Assembly: GCF_002118315.1 (NCBI RefSeq)
Contig: NZ_MTSZ01000003.1
Span: 1-64,000, forward strand
Reading direction: 5' to 3'
DNA from: Kiloniella majae
GTDB taxonomy: Bacteria; Pseudomonadota; Alphaproteobacteria; Kiloniellales; Kiloniellaceae
Length of the DNA: 64,000 nt
Shown in pieces: positions 1 through 9,009 of this stretch (its first letter is position 1; the number at the start of each line of letters is the position of its first letter). The translations under genes and the position numbers were made by a program. The notes under the pieces were generated by a model that searched no databases, was not told the origin of the DNA, and saw only the letters and a program-made list of their open reading frames with translations.

Positions 1-2
1 GA

Positions 3-452
3 CTACGCTTTACTCGCTCTTTCTTTGAAGGTCCCATCATAAGTCTCCAATATGTAAACTTATTTCAGGACGCGACAGAGCTTAGAAAAAAGCCAAATTA
101 TTTCTTCTCTCCTTTTAATCGTCTCTATGATTCTTTAGAGAGAGAAGGCAAGATAATAGATCAGCCATGTAACTTTTCCCGATACACTAAAACTTCAGAT
201 AGCTCGGAAATAACGGCATCATTTTTTCTGATCAATTTGAATTCGAGTAACCACGTGATAGGGAATTGTTTTTATCAATTTCTTGTTGTGACACTGGGAC
301 TCCTTCGGGTTCGGGAAATTGATGTTGATAGTGGTGTTTATTTTCATGCTAAAGATTTGGAAGCTCTTAACGTGCTCTATGATAAACGATTGCCTATTGG
401 TGCAAACCTAGATGAGGTGGAATTATTTCTTCAAGAGTTCTACGCGAATTGA
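3..452 (+). CDS. 3' end of an unrecognised protein gene (5' end outside window)
   Basis: The frame beginning at base 3 stays open to a TGA at 450-452, giving about 149 C-terminal residues. An internal TTG at 237 is not needed as a start, because the frame is open all the way to the window edge. The fragment is fairly hydrophilic, with aromatic-rich stretches and one short hydrophobic patch (FYQFLVVTLGLLRV), and ends LFLQEFYAN. No domain is recognised. The DNA is visibly AT-rich compared with the housekeeping genes further right, which may mean accessory DNA, but this is only an impression. Confidence 0.55.
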   Translation, partial: LRFTRSFFEGPIISLQYVNLFQDATELRKKPNYFFSPFNRLYDSLEREGKIIDQPCNFSRYTKTSDSSEITASFFLINLNSSNHVIGNCFYQFLVVTLGLLRVREIDVDSGVYFHAKDLEALNVLYDKRLPIGANLDEVELFLQEFYAN

Positions 453-474
453 ACCAAAAAGATCTGAAAAATAG

Positions 475-746
475 CTACAAATCCCGTCCCATAGAATAGA
501 ACTCATCGTTGGGGCGCATGGAGGTGAACTTGGCCATGCGGTTGCTTAGGCCGAAGAGAGCGGTTATGGCGGCGATGTTCCAGATATCTTCATCCGTGAA
601 GCCATGGGCTTGGAGCTTTTCAAAATCCTCGTCGTTTGTTGCCAGGGCATTGCCATTTCCCTCATTGACAGTATATGGCGAGAGTACGTATTCAATTTCC
701 CTGAGAAGCCCTGGAAATATTTTGTACGCCATTGCAAACTCATCAT
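475..746 (-). pseudogene. decayed 3' fragment of an AhpD/CMD-like peroxidase-related gene
   Basis: The last ~57 codons are nearly identical in protein sequence to the end of the intact gene at 2146-2721 (shared NDEDFEKLQAHGFTDEDIW and ITALFGLSNRMA). The two copies are in direct orientation 1.67 kb apart. Compared with the intact copy, 31 bases are missing between two GCATTG hexamers (intact copy 2318-2323 and 2349-2354), which shifts the frame. In another frame, the residues REMAM and a weak NxY match continue the homology upstream before it fades. The CxxC active-site region is absent. A frame can be drawn from 786 to 475, but its N-terminus is not homologous to the family, so this is called a pseudogene and not a short gene. 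Confidence 0.75.
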
Positions 747-803
747 CGAAACTACATCTTAAAGTTAAGATTAATTGATCTAGCACTATCGGAGAGATGT
801 GTT

Positions 804-2015
804 ATGAGACTTAATGCAGCCGTGTGGGTATCGGGCCTCGTCACCATCGCCGTAATCGTATTCACTTACTTAATCATGACAGGGGAGAGAGGCCTTTCCA
901 GGTCATCTGCACCAATGCGTGTTCTTGACATAACGCGTCTCAGTGATGAAAGAGTTCAACGTTTGGGCTGGTCTCCAGATAAGCTTACTACCGTCTTTGA
1001 TCATGTCGCAACACTCAGTACCGATAGTTTCGTCATTGTTACGAACAATGAAGTCGTAGGTGCATTCGGTGATCTCTCAAAACCATATGCCACCCACTCA
1101 ATGCGTAAGTCTTTCCTCAGCGCTCTTGTTAGTCAGCACCTTGGCAAGGAACAAGGGTATATTAACTTAGACGCTACACTGCAGGAGTTGGAGATTGATG
1201 ATACCCCCTCGCCACTTACGCCCCTTCAGAAGAAAGCTACAGTATTAAATCTACTCAGAAGCGTTTCAGGCATCAATCACCCTGCGGCGGCCTCGGGTGG
1301 ATTGCAAGCTGACATAAACAAACGATTGGGCCATTCAGAGAACAAACCTGGTACAGTATGGGCTTATAATAACTGGGATTATAATGCCTTAACGACGATT
1401 TTTGAAGATAGCACTGGCTTAGGAATAGCAACGGCTTTCAAAGAGGGTATTGCCAAACCTACAGGGATGAAGGACTTCGATGTTTCGGCAGTATCTTATG
1501 TCGTTGATACAGACATATCTATGCATAAGGCTGCAGCTTTCCGTATGTCGGCCCGGGACCTTGTTAAGTTTGGGCGGCTTTTCCTCAACAATGGTCGGGT
1601 GAATGATCGACAGATTTTACCAGCAAGCTGGGTAGATCGCGCAACAAAAGACTACACCGTCACTGGAATGAGCGGCCTGAGATGGGCGCATGGGTATTTA
1701 TGGTGGGTTCCTGGTCCTGAAACAGACTTGCCAGAAGGATCGTTTTGGGCTTGGGGGCTTGGAAATCAGGCTCTTTTTGTTGTGCCTGCATGGGACACGG
1801 TAATCGTTCATCAATCAGATTCTACCGAATTTTTAAAACGCTTCCTGCCAATGATCGAGGCTGGTGGTCATGAAGGAGAAAAAGCTCTCGAGAAGCTCAT
1901 TCTGTCATGCCGGGATAGCGACAACAGCAAGAGCGAATATTGCATCGAACATCGTTTTATCACTCGGCGTGAGTTTAACACGCTTATTTCTCTCATTGTA
2001 CAGGCACATACTTAA
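804..2015 (+). CDS. serine hydrolase, beta-lactamase (class C/AmpC-like) family, membrane-anchored
   Basis: A 403-residue protein. The start at ATG 804 is chosen over an upstream frame start at 732 because GGAGAG (791-796) sits at good spacing and the N-terminus then begins with a signal anchor (hydrophobic about residues 8-25). The SxxK motif is SMRK at S99-K102, a YNNWDYN segment supplies the YxN-type tyrosine, and HQSD near the C-terminus matches the third (KTG/HxG-like) motif. These mark the penicillin-binding/serine esterase fold acting in the periplasm. The substrate is unknown: esterase, D-amino peptidase or beta-lactam hydrolysis are all possible. It lies between the decayed and intact AhpD-like copies, on the opposite strand. 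Confidence 0.8.
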   Translation: MRLNAAVWVSGLVTIAVIVFTYLIMTGERGLSRSSAPMRVLDITRLSDERVQRLGWSPDKLTTVFDHVATLSTDSFVIVTNNEVVGAFGDLSKPYATHSMRKSFLSALVSQHLGKEQGYINLDATLQELEIDDTPSPLTPLQKKATVLNLLRSVSGINHPAAASGGLQADINKRLGHSENKPGTVWAYNNWDYNALTTIFEDSTGLGIATAFKEGIAKPTGMKDFDVSAVSYVVDTDISMHKAAAFRMSARDLVKFGRLFLNNGRVNDRQILPASWVDRATKDYTVTGMSGLRWAHGYLWWVPGPETDLPEGSFWAWGLGNQALFVVPAWDTVIVHQSDSTEFLKRFLPMIEAGGHEGEKALEKLILSCRDSDNSKSEYCIEHRFITRREFNTLISLIVQAHT

Positions 2016-2145
2016 CCCTTTTTCATGATGGAGGAATATGCACAGGAGCCTGTATAAGATAAAGAGTTTCTAAACAATGTCTTGTTTTAGCTAATCTCCC
2101 TAGCTGTGAGCATCTTTCCGTACATTTAGCTCTAGAGCGGGAAAG

Positions 2146-2721
2146 CTATATATCCCGCCCCATAGCATAGAACTCGTCATTCGGGCGCATGGAGGCGAAA
2201 TTGGCCATGCGGTTGCTCAGGCCGAAGAGGGCGGTTATGGCGGCGATATCCCAGATGTCTTCATCGGTGAAGCCGTGGGCTTGAAGCTTTTCAAAATCCT
2301 CGTCGTTGGTTGACTGGGCATTGTTGGAGACCTTGAGGGCAAAATTCAGCATTGCCATTTCTCTTGGGGAGATATCAGCTTTGCGATAGTTGGTGGCGAT
2401 TTGGTCGGCAATCAGGGAGTTTTTCGCCCGAATACGTAGAACCGCGCCATGGGCGACAACACAGTATTGGCAGGCATTGTCGCTGGAGGTTGCGACGATG
2501 ATCATCTCTCGATCTGCTTGGCTCAGGTTGCTCTCTTTATTCATCAAGGCATCATGATAGGCAAAGAAGGCGCGGAATTCTTCCGGTCGGTGGGCGAGCA
2601 CCAGAAATACGTTGGGAATAAAGCCTGCTTTTTCCTGAACGGCCAAAATCTTCTCTTTGATATCATCAGGAAGCGCATTCAATTCTGGCACGGGATAGCG
2701 GCTAATCGGGTGAGAAGACAT
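2146..2721 (-). CDS. peroxidase-related enzyme, AhpD/carboxymuconolactone decarboxylase family
   Basis: A 191-residue protein with the AhpD-type centre ACQYCVVAHG: a CxxC pair followed by His, as in alkylhydroperoxidase-like CMD proteins, which use a thiol pair to reduce peroxides. The length fits the family described as uncharacterised peroxidase-related enzymes. The start ATG at 2721 is preceded by AAGGAA. It is probably monocistronic, since yajQ on the same strand upstream has its own terminator. A frameshifted partial copy of its 3' half lies at 475-746. The exact electron donor and substrate cannot be deduced. Confidence 0.85.
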   Translation of the reverse strand: MSSHPISRYPVPELNALPDDIKEKILAVQEKAGFIPNVFLVLAHRPEEFRAFFAYHDALMNKESNLSQADREMIIVATSSDNACQYCVVAHGAVLRIRAKNSLIADQIATNYRKADISPREMAMLNFALKVSNNAQSTNDEDFEKLQAHGFTDEDIWDIAAITALFGLSNRMANFASMRPNDEFYAMGRDI

Positions 2722-2804
2722 TGATCTGTTTCCTTATTGAAGTGTGCGTTCGAGCAGAGAAGAGAGGATTGAGAGTGAAGAAGTGCGTGCTGTTGGTATC
2801 AGCT

Positions 2805-2833
2805 AAAAAAGCCCGACATGAATGCCGGGCTTT
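2805..2833 (-). terminator. rho-independent terminator of yajQ
   Basis: AAAGCCCG (2808-2815) pairs with CGGGCTTT (2826-2833) across a 10-base loop. Read leftward, the stem is followed by a U run from the A tract at 2805-2810. It lies 25 bases past the yajQ stop. Confidence 0.8.
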
Positions 2834-2857
2834 CGTAACTTTAGCTAGGCCTCAGTC

Positions 2858-3343
2858 TTAATCTCTGAAGTTTTCGAATTGTAGGGGCTGTTCGATGTTC
2901 AGTTCCTTAAGCATGGCGATGGCACCCTGAAGGTCGTCGCGTTTTTTACCGGTTATGCGGACTTCATCGCCCTGAACGGCCGCTTGTACTTTGAGTTTGG
3001 ACTGTTTAACGGCAGTGGTGATCTTTTTGGCCAGTTCGCGGTCAATGCCTTGTTTCAGCGTGATGTGCTGACGAACCATGTTACCGGATGCAGCTTCTTC
3101 TTTGCCAAAGTCCAGTGCCGCGGCGTCGATACCGCGGCGGGTAACATGACCTTTCAGCAGTTCTTGCATTTGGGTCAGTTTCAAATCGTCATCGGCCAGA
3201 ATGGTGATGACCTCGCCTTCAATGGTGATTTCACAGCTAGAGCCTTTGAAATCGTAGCGTTGGGTGACTTCCCGACGCACACCATCAAGCGCGTTGTTGA
3301 CTTCTGGCATATCGGTTTTGGAGACGATATCAAATGATGGCAT
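2858..3343 (-). CDS. yajQ: YajQ family nucleotide (cyclic di-GMP)-binding protein
   Basis: A 161-residue protein spanning the whole YajQ/DUF520 family: N-terminal MPSFDIVSKTD, then NALDGVRREVTQRYDFKG, and a C-terminal half with ITGKKRDDLQ and a terminal LQFENFRD. Family members bind c-di-GMP or nucleotides and can modulate transcription factors. That function is transferred from homologues. The start ATG at 3343 is preceded by AAGGAAG. It is followed by a clear terminator. The cyclase at 62 kb shows the organism makes c-di-GMP. Confidence 0.95.
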   Translation of the reverse strand: MPSFDIVSKTDMPEVNNALDGVRREVTQRYDFKGSSCEITIEGEVITILADDDLKLTQMQELLKGHVTRRGIDAAALDFGKEEAASGNMVRQHITLKQGIDRELAKKITTAVKQSKLKVQAAVQGDEVRITGKKRDDLQGAIAMLKELNIEQPLQFENFRD

Positions 3344-3434
3344 CGTGAATTCTTCCTTATTTATTGCTGTCAGTATTTACTGATATTTGACGTTATAGTG
3401 TGTTTTAAAGCGCGAGCAGTGGGGCAAAACAAAT

Positions 3435-3493
3435 CCCCGTACCGTCGGCATGCTATGTGTGATCACAAAGCAGAATAGCCGAACTGTACGGGG
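3435..3493 (-). terminator. long hairpin, probable terminator of the MCP gene
   Basis: CCCCGTAC with CGGC (3435-3449) pairs with GCCG and GTACGGGG (3478-3493) across a 28-base loop. Read leftward it is followed by ATTTGTTTT. It lies about 45 bases past the stop of the soluble chemoreceptor gene. The U tract is interrupted, so termination is likely but not certain. Confidence 0.55.
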
Positions 3494-3536
3494 GTTAAAA
3501 TATAAAAGTCTTCACTTTAACAGCTTGGATCGTTTG

Positions 3537-4688
3537 TTAGATAACGGCCCGGACGGATGAAAGGAAACTGTTTACCTCGGTGTTGAGAACCTCGCCCTGC
3601 TTTGCAAGCTCGGCAGAGGCGGTTAAGACGTCTTTTGATGCATGACCAGTTTCGACAGCACCTTGGGTTACCTTTTGGATATTGCTGGTGACTTCTGTCG
3701 TTCCGGCAGAGGCTTCGTCTACGTTGCGAGCGATTTCTCGTGTCGCGGCTCCCTGTTCTTCGATAGCGGCGGAAATGGCGGTGAAGCTTTCATTGATCTG
3801 CTCAATAACCGATTTGATTTTATCCACGGCAGCAACTGCATTGTTGGTGGCGTCCTGTACGCCTGAAATCTGTTGTGCGATTTCTTCGGTAGCTTTGGCC
3901 GACTGGTTAGCGAGGTTCTTTACCTCTGAAGCGACCACCGCAAAACCTTTCCCTGCCTCGCCGGCGCGTGCGGCTTCGATGGTTGCGTTGAGGGCAAGCA
4001 GGTTGGTTTGCTCGGCAATATCCTTGATCAGGTGCATCACTTCACCAATTTTTTGTGATGAATCTGACAGTGTTGAAATCATGGTCGCAGTTGCCTGTGC
4101 CTCTTTGACAGCCTCAATCGACACGCCAGAAGATTGAAGAACCTGCTGGTTGATTTCATTGATAGCACCGGACAGCTGATCCGCGGCCGAGGCAACGGTC
4201 TGGACGTTAACCGAAGCTTCTTCGGCTGCGGCGGCAACCACCGTGGCCTGTTCGCTTGTTTGGCTGGCTGTGCTGGTCATGGTCTCTGACGTGGCATTTA
4301 GCTCTGTCGAGGCTGAGGAGACAGTAGATACAATCGATCCCATCGAGGTTTGGAATTGATCGATAATATCAGAGAAAGTAGTGACCCTGGTCTCCATAGA
4401 ATCCATAGCCTGATTGATGGTTCTACTGGCGACACCAAAGGATCCGACCATGCCCTTTTCGGCAATACGGCGATAGTATTTATTCTGACTGGCATATTCC
4501 AGCGAAGCCGTTGCTTCGCGCATAAAAGCATCTGTACGGTCAATCATCAGGTTGACTGCGTGCATGACTTCTGCGGTTTTACCTTTTGATTTTATGTTGG
4601 TAATTCTGGCTTCGAAATCACCGTTGGAAACGGCGGTGCATACATCCAGTATTTGCTGCAGCTCTTTGTCGGAACATTTTCCAAACAT
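3537..4688 (-). CDS. soluble methyl-accepting chemotaxis protein (partner of adjacent PAS protein)
   Basis: A 383-residue chemoreceptor starting at ATG 4688, four bases after the stop of the PAS gene. A longer frame to 4937 would overlap that gene heavily and has a non-homologous N-terminus. There is no transmembrane segment. Residues about 1-110 form a HAMP-like/helical region with the sequence MIDRTDAF...KGMVGSFG typical of cytoplasmic Aer-like receptors. The rest is the MCP signalling coiled coil, with hairpin tip [23 protein letters not shown] in pieces around residues 245-265, where CheA/CheW bind. The input probably comes from the neighbouring PAS protein, an inference from the tight coupling of the two genes. 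Confidence 0.9.
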   Translation of the reverse strand: MFGKCSDKELQQILDVCTAVSNGDFEARITNIKSKGKTAEVMHAVNLMIDRTDAFMREATASLEYASQNKYYRRIAEKGMVGSFGVASRTINQAMDSMETRVTTFSDIIDQFQTSMGSIVSTVSSASTELNATSETMTSTASQTSEQATVVAAAAEEASVNVQTVASAADQLSGAINEINQQVLQSSGVSIEAVKEAQATATMISTLSDSSQKIGEVMHLIKDIAEQTNLLALNATIEAARAGEAGKGFAVVASEVKNLANQSAKATEEIAQQISGVQDATNNAVAAVDKIKSVIEQINESFTAISAAIEEQGAATREIARNVDEASAGTTEVTSNIQKVTQGAVETGHASKDVLTASAELAKQGEVLNTEVNSFLSSVRAVI

Positions 4689-4692
4689 AACC

Positions 4693-5226
4693 TTACCCCG
4701 CTTTCCGCATGATTTTTGCAATAAATTCGTTATAGGCCAGCCCTTGATCCTGCAGGACACTGGCCAATTTGTTATAGGAATTTTCCAACCCGGTTTTTCT
4801 GTCCGATTTTTGTTCAATCGCCAGAAGTTCCCGGTATAGGGGGATAATTGTTTCATCCAGAATGGATCGATCCGGGACCCGCCGGTTGGAATGATATCCT
4901 GTAATTTTCCCTTGGGCATTCCTGCTGGGGGTAACATGGGCTATGACCCAGTAATGATCACCGTTTTTGGCACGGTTTTTTACGTAGGCGAATATCTCTT
5001 GCTGATTCTGCAAGGTATCCCACAAGAGCTTGAAAACTGATCGCGGCATATCAGGGTGACGAATTAGGCTGTGAGGCTGACCCAAGACGTCTTGTTCCTT
5101 GTAATCAGCGATGGCCAGGAAAGTTTGATTGGCATAGGTGATGCGGCCTTTCAGGTCGGTTTTGCTGACGATTATGTCATCATCGGCAAAAAAACGTTCC
5201 TTATTTGTAATGGGCAAATTCTTCAT
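4693..5226 (-). CDS. PAS-domain sensor protein (Aer-like input module)
   Basis: A 177-residue protein with an N-terminal PAS fold of the Aer type: [16 protein letters not shown], then [17 protein letters not shown] and [16 protein letters not shown]. This class usually binds FAD and reports redox or oxygen state. The flavin is inferred from family, not seen. The C-terminal ~50 residues are helical. ATG 5226 follows GAGG. The gene is cotranscribed with the soluble MCP immediately downstream. In many relatives PAS and MCP parts are fused in one chain; here they are two proteins. Confidence 0.88.
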   Translation of the reverse strand: MKNLPITNKERFFADDDIIVSKTDLKGRITYANQTFLAIADYKEQDVLGQPHSLIRHPDMPRSVFKLLWDTLQNQQEIFAYVKNRAKNGDHYWVIAHVTPSRNAQGKITGYHSNRRVPDRSILDETIIPLYRELLAIEQKSDRKTGLENSYNKLASVLQDQGLAYNEFIAKIMRKAG

Positions 5227-5607
5227 TTGGACCTCGGCAAAGGGGTGGCAAAAATAGTGTAAGATCCAGTCGTACTGCGAGCACTAAAGTGAACGATTCG
5301 TTACGTTCAGTTTTCCTGGTTTAACGCACTTAGGTTTTGGTACCGCACATGTTAAGATTTTATGAAAAAAAGTCATGATTTCACATATATTTTTATGTAT
5401 AAAAAGGTATATGTGAAATATGGGTTTTCTGCGATTTTCGACCCTTCTTTTCCACGAAAAGAATAGCCTGTAATCCCTTAATAAATAACTACTTAAGGGA
5501 GAAATGTTATTGTTACAATCCCTTTTTAATTGTTTTTCGCGTTTTGCGGGTGCAGATTTTTACACAGAAATCTGATAGGGTTCTCAAAACTCGAAAAGGG
5601 GCTGATT
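5227..5607. promoter_or_regulatory. divergent intergenic region with two perfect dyads
   Basis: This 381-base non-coding stretch separates the PAS gene (left) from the MltF-like gene (right). It is AT-rich. ATTTCACATATA at 5378-5389 is exactly repeated in inverse at 5408-5419, with an 18-base spacer. TCCCTTAA at 5474-5481 is inverted at 5493-5500 with an 11-base spacer. Both could be operators or RNA hairpins in the leader of the rightward gene. No regulator can be assigned. Confidence 0.5.
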
Positions 5608-7053
5608 TTGTTTAGGTGTTTTTTTCTCGTAAAGCGTTCTTTAAAACTGATTGCTTTTCTTGGTTCTCTTGTTCTGTTTTTTCCAGATGCGCCGTCTGCG
5701 GCCCCGAGCCTTTTGATTGAATCCGGTGATAATTATGTGGGGGATCTGGATGCGTTAGTTGAAAAGCGTACTATCCGTGTTCTGGTAAATTACAGCCCGA
5801 CAAACTTCTTTATAGCTGACGGAAAACCACGCGGATTTGAATATGATTTGATGGAAGAGTTCCGTCAGTCGCTTCAAAAGCAAATCCCCAAAGATAAGTG
5901 GCCCATCGTTTTCATCTATAAACCTGTGGCTTTTGGCGATCTTCTTCCATTACTCGAAGCAGGTTACGGTGACATTGCTGTTGGAGGCCTGACCATTACC
6001 AAAGAGCGCAGGGAAAGTATCGACTTTACCAAGCCCTATTTGCAAAATGTTGCCGAAATTATTGTTGGAAGAGCTGATTTTCCTGCGATTGATAAGCTGG
6101 AAGATCTGTCCGGAAATGCCATTTTTATCAACCCGGAGAGTAGCTTTGCCGAGCATCTCGCGTTGATTAACCAAGATTTTGACAAGCGCGGTCTTTCACC
6201 TATCAAGATGATTCCTGCGAATACAAAATTAACCGATGAAGACATTTTACAGATGGTGAATTCGGGGATTGTTGATTTTACCATTGCCGACCTGCATGTT
6301 GCTCAAAATTGGGCGGAAATTCTGCCAAATTTGAGAGTTTATGAAGACATCACGATCCGAGACGACGGTAAACTTGCATGGGCCATTCGCAAAGATAGCC
6401 CACAATTGATGACGGCGATAAACAAATCAATGAAATCTGTGAAGAAGGGGAGCTTGCTCGGAAATATTTACTTCAAAAAATATTTTGAGCAAACAAAGTG
6501 GATCGAGAATCCTCTTCATAGCGGGGAGAGTAAAAAGCTGAAAACCAAGCGGAAGCTTTTTGAAAAATACGGTCTGGAGTACGGTATAGATTGGCTTGCA
6601 CTTGCCGCACTCGGTTATCAGGAATCAAGGCTGGATCAATCCGTCAAAAGCGATGCCGGGGCGATTGGTATAATGCAGGTTTTGCCAACAACGGCAGCCG
6701 GGAACCCGATTAATATCACGAATGTTGATGATATTGACGGTAATATTCATGCTGGTGCAAAATATCTTGCTCATCTGCGTGATGTTTATTTTGATGATCC
6801 TGATATTGCTGACGATGACCGTCTGGACTTTATGCTCGCGGCTTATAATGCGGGGCCAAACAAGGTTCAGTCCATGCGGGAGCAGGCTGCAAAAGAAGGG
6901 TTAAACCCTAACAAGTGGTTTTCCAATGTCGAGCAAATTGCGCGTAAGATTATCGGGCGCGAAACCGTAGATTATGTGGCGAATATTACAAAATACTACA
7001 GCGCCTATCGGCTTGCCTTTGACTATCATGTCAGTGATCTGGCCAAAGATTAG
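5608..7053 (+). CDS. MltF-like periplasmic protein: solute-binding domain plus lytic transglycosylase
   Basis: About 481 residues. The start is uncertain: TTG 5608 is chosen because AAGGGG lies seven bases upstream and a signal peptide follows (cleavage near PSAA); a TTG at 5530 gives a longer form. Residues ~40-310 are a family-3 solute-binding domain (TIRVLVNYSP, FEYDLMEEF, GGLTITKERRESIDFTKPY). The C-terminal ~150 residues are an SLT lytic transglycosylase domain with catalytic Glu in GYQESRLD, then GAIGIMQVLP and AAYNAGPN. MltF enzymes cleave peptidoglycan with 1,6-anhydro product formation and are outer-membrane associated. No lipobox Cys is evident here. Confidence 0.88.
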   Translation: MFRCFFLVKRSLKLIAFLGSLVLFFPDAPSAAPSLLIESGDNYVGDLDALVEKRTIRVLVNYSPTNFFIADGKPRGFEYDLMEEFRQSLQKQIPKDKWPIVFIYKPVAFGDLLPLLEAGYGDIAVGGLTITKERRESIDFTKPYLQNVAEIIVGRADFPAIDKLEDLSGNAIFINPESSFAEHLALINQDFDKRGLSPIKMIPANTKLTDEDILQMVNSGIVDFTIADLHVAQNWAEILPNLRVYEDITIRDDGKLAWAIRKDSPQLMTAINKSMKSVKKGSLLGNIYFKKYFEQTKWIENPLHSGESKKLKTKRKLFEKYGLEYGIDWLALAALGYQESRLDQSVKSDAGAIGIMQVLPTTAAGNPINITNVDDIDGNIHAGAKYLAHLRDVYFDDPDIADDDRLDFMLAAYNAGPNKVQSMREQAAKEGLNPNKWFSNVEQIARKIIGRETVDYVANITKYYSAYRLAFDYHVSDLAKD

Positions 7054-7075
7054 ACGTTTGTGCGCTATTAGAATT

Positions 7076-7564
7076 CTAGTCGTTTAAAACCGTGGGCCAG
7101 TTATTGTCGCCTTTTTGGATGTTGCCCGTAATATCTCGTTCCCATCGACTTTGAATATCAGCGCTATAGTTTAAATAGAGTTTATTATCGACAATTTTCC
7201 AGGCATGGGGATCTGTCGAGGCTGTATCTCCCTGTGCCACTGCCCAAGCGCAATAGCCGCCGTACTGTGGGGCAAAGGTCTCTGGCATTGCGATAAAGGT
7301 ATCCAGATTTTCCTTGCTGGAGAAGTACCAGGTTGCCCCCATCCACTCAGTTTTGTGATCTTTGGATCCTTCTACCGGCTTGCCCGCTTTAAAATAGGCG
7401 ACGGGATCATAGCCATTAATCGCAACAGAAGAGAGAAAGCTGGTGTAAACCGGGTCCTGCGCGGCATAGGACCTTGTCGGCACCGACATAAGAAAGGCCG
7501 CAGCAAACCCTGAACCTGTGACTTTCAGGAAATGGCGTCTGTTTATATCGTGGGAACGAGGCAT
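7076..7564 (-). CDS. Tat-exported YHS domain protein
   Basis: A 162-residue protein from ATG 7564, preceded by AGGAG. A longer frame to 7669 lacks a better start. The N-terminus has a twin-arginine signal (RRHFLKVTGSGFAAAF), implying export in folded form, possibly with a cofactor. The mature part is a YHS domain: INGYDPVAYFKAGKPVEG, WYFSSKENLDTF, QYGGYCAWAVAQG. YHS domains are thought to bind metal; a Cys is present in GGYCAWA. The gene converges with the MltF-like gene, leaving only 22 bases between them. The biochemical role is unknown. Confidence 0.85.
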   Translation of the reverse strand: MPRSHDINRRHFLKVTGSGFAAAFLMSVPTRSYAAQDPVYTSFLSSVAINGYDPVAYFKAGKPVEGSKDHKTEWMGATWYFSSKENLDTFIAMPETFAPQYGGYCAWAVAQGDTASTDPHAWKIVDNKLYLNYSADIQSRWERDITGNIQKGDNNWPTVLND

Positions 7565-7794
7565 TGTTTCTTCTCCTATTATCTTTGCTAACAAGATAAG
7601 TGGTGTCTGGATAAAGTACATATCACATTTCGTTGAGTAGCGGCTGTCGTGTGAGGATTTTTGGGACAAGATATTGTGTAGGGTATTCCCGATAATCTGT
7701 TCATGTACATCAATTTTTTTAATCCTGCTCTCTATACGGATCAGTCCGATTTGATTTAATGTCGGGGATCATAATTGGGCAGAAAGATTTAAGA

Positions 7795-8871
7795 ATGACA
7801 AATCAGAGAAAACGGTTACGTGATCTAGGGATAACAGTTGGTGATTTGCCTGTTGGTTCCCTGAATGCAATCACCGATGTTCCTGGTCTTGAAGTCGGGC
7901 ACTGTTCCGTTCTGAAAGATAGCCCATCAATCTTGCGCACGGGCGTAACGGCGATCTTGCCGCTGGGGAAAGAAAAGCTCTGGAGTCATGGTGTCTTTGC
8001 CGGATCAAGTGTCTTTAATGGTTATGGGGAAATGACGGGACGGGGTTGGTTGGAAGAAGCCGGACAACTGTCGTCTCCTATTCTTTTGACGTCTTATTAC
8101 GGGGTCGGCGCGGTTCACCGGGGAATCAGTCAGCTTTGTGATGACAAGGACACGCATAGTGGTACGCACCCGATTGTAGCTGAGACCTGGGATGGGTGGT
8201 TGAGTGATCCCAACGCCTTTGCTTTGACCACCCAGCATGTTGCCCATGCCATGGATGATGCTCATTCTGGTTCTGTGGAAGAGGGGTGTGTCGGTGGTGG
8301 AACGGGTATGGTTTGTCATGATTTCAAGGCGGGGATAGGGACGTCTTCTCGAAAGGTGAACATCTTGGGCGAAACCTATACCGTTGGTGTGCTGGTACAG
8401 GCGAATTATGGCGACCGTAAAGATTTTCGTGTTAACGGTGTTCCGGTTGGCGAGCAAATACCGAGCTCGGAAGTTCCTGTGCCAGATCATAAAAGAGTTC
8501 CCCATGTCGAAGATGGGTCAATCATTATCGTTGTCGCAACCGATGCGCCACTTTCATCCAAACAGTGTGATCGTCTTGCCCGACGAGCTACATTGGGATT
8601 AGGGCGAACAGGCGGTTTTGGTCATAACGGCAGTGGCGATTATGCCATCGCTTTCTCTACGGGGAATATTTTAAAGTTGCGCGAAGAGGGGATGCACGAA
8701 GGTTTAAAGATTATTCCAGAGAAAGACACCAATGTGCTTTTCCACGGCGTGGTTGAGGCCACCGAGGAAGCTATCGTTAATTCTCTATGCAAGGCGACAA
8801 CGACCATTGGCTATAAAGGGCGAGTTGTTCATGAGCTACCGCTAGAGCGACTTGCAGAGATTTTGAAATGA
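7795..8871 (+). CDS. P1 (DmpA/S58) family aminopeptidase
   Basis: About 358 residues from ATG 7795; an ATG at 7759 in frame adds 12 residues and cannot be excluded. The family is clear: NAITDVPGLEVGHCSV near the N-terminus, GCVGGGTGMVCHDFKAGIG, VLVQANYGDR, and the autoprocessing/nucleophile region DGSIIIVVATDAPL, where the chain is cleaved before Ser to yield alpha and beta subunits. Family members release N-terminal D- or L-residues or beta-amino acids from peptides. The exact specificity is not readable. No signal peptide is present, so it is probably cytoplasmic. Confidence 0.9.
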   Translation: MTNQRKRLRDLGITVGDLPVGSLNAITDVPGLEVGHCSVLKDSPSILRTGVTAILPLGKEKLWSHGVFAGSSVFNGYGEMTGRGWLEEAGQLSSPILLTSYYGVGAVHRGISQLCDDKDTHSGTHPIVAETWDGWLSDPNAFALTTQHVAHAMDDAHSGSVEEGCVGGGTGMVCHDFKAGIGTSSRKVNILGETYTVGVLVQANYGDRKDFRVNGVPVGEQIPSSEVPVPDHKRVPHVEDGSIIIVVATDAPLSSKQCDRLARRATLGLGRTGGFGHNGSGDYAIAFSTGNILKLREEGMHEGLKIIPEKDTNVLFHGVVEATEEAIVNSLCKATTTIGYKGRVVHELPLERLAEILK

Positions 8872-9009
8872 TTTTTACGCTATAAGTATATGGTTAAAAA
8901 GATAATTTATAGAAATAGGGTCATTAAAAGTCAGTAAAACTGTCATCATCAGTTGATATCGATTCTCACCATGAAAAAGTAAATATTTTGATTACATTGT
9001 GAGAGTATT

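Noticed and set aside
3457-3467. TGTGATCACA palindrome resembling a CRP/FNR half-site pair
   Set aside because: It lacks the six-base spacer of a CRP site and sits in the loop of a probable terminator downstream of a gene, so a regulatory role is unlikely.
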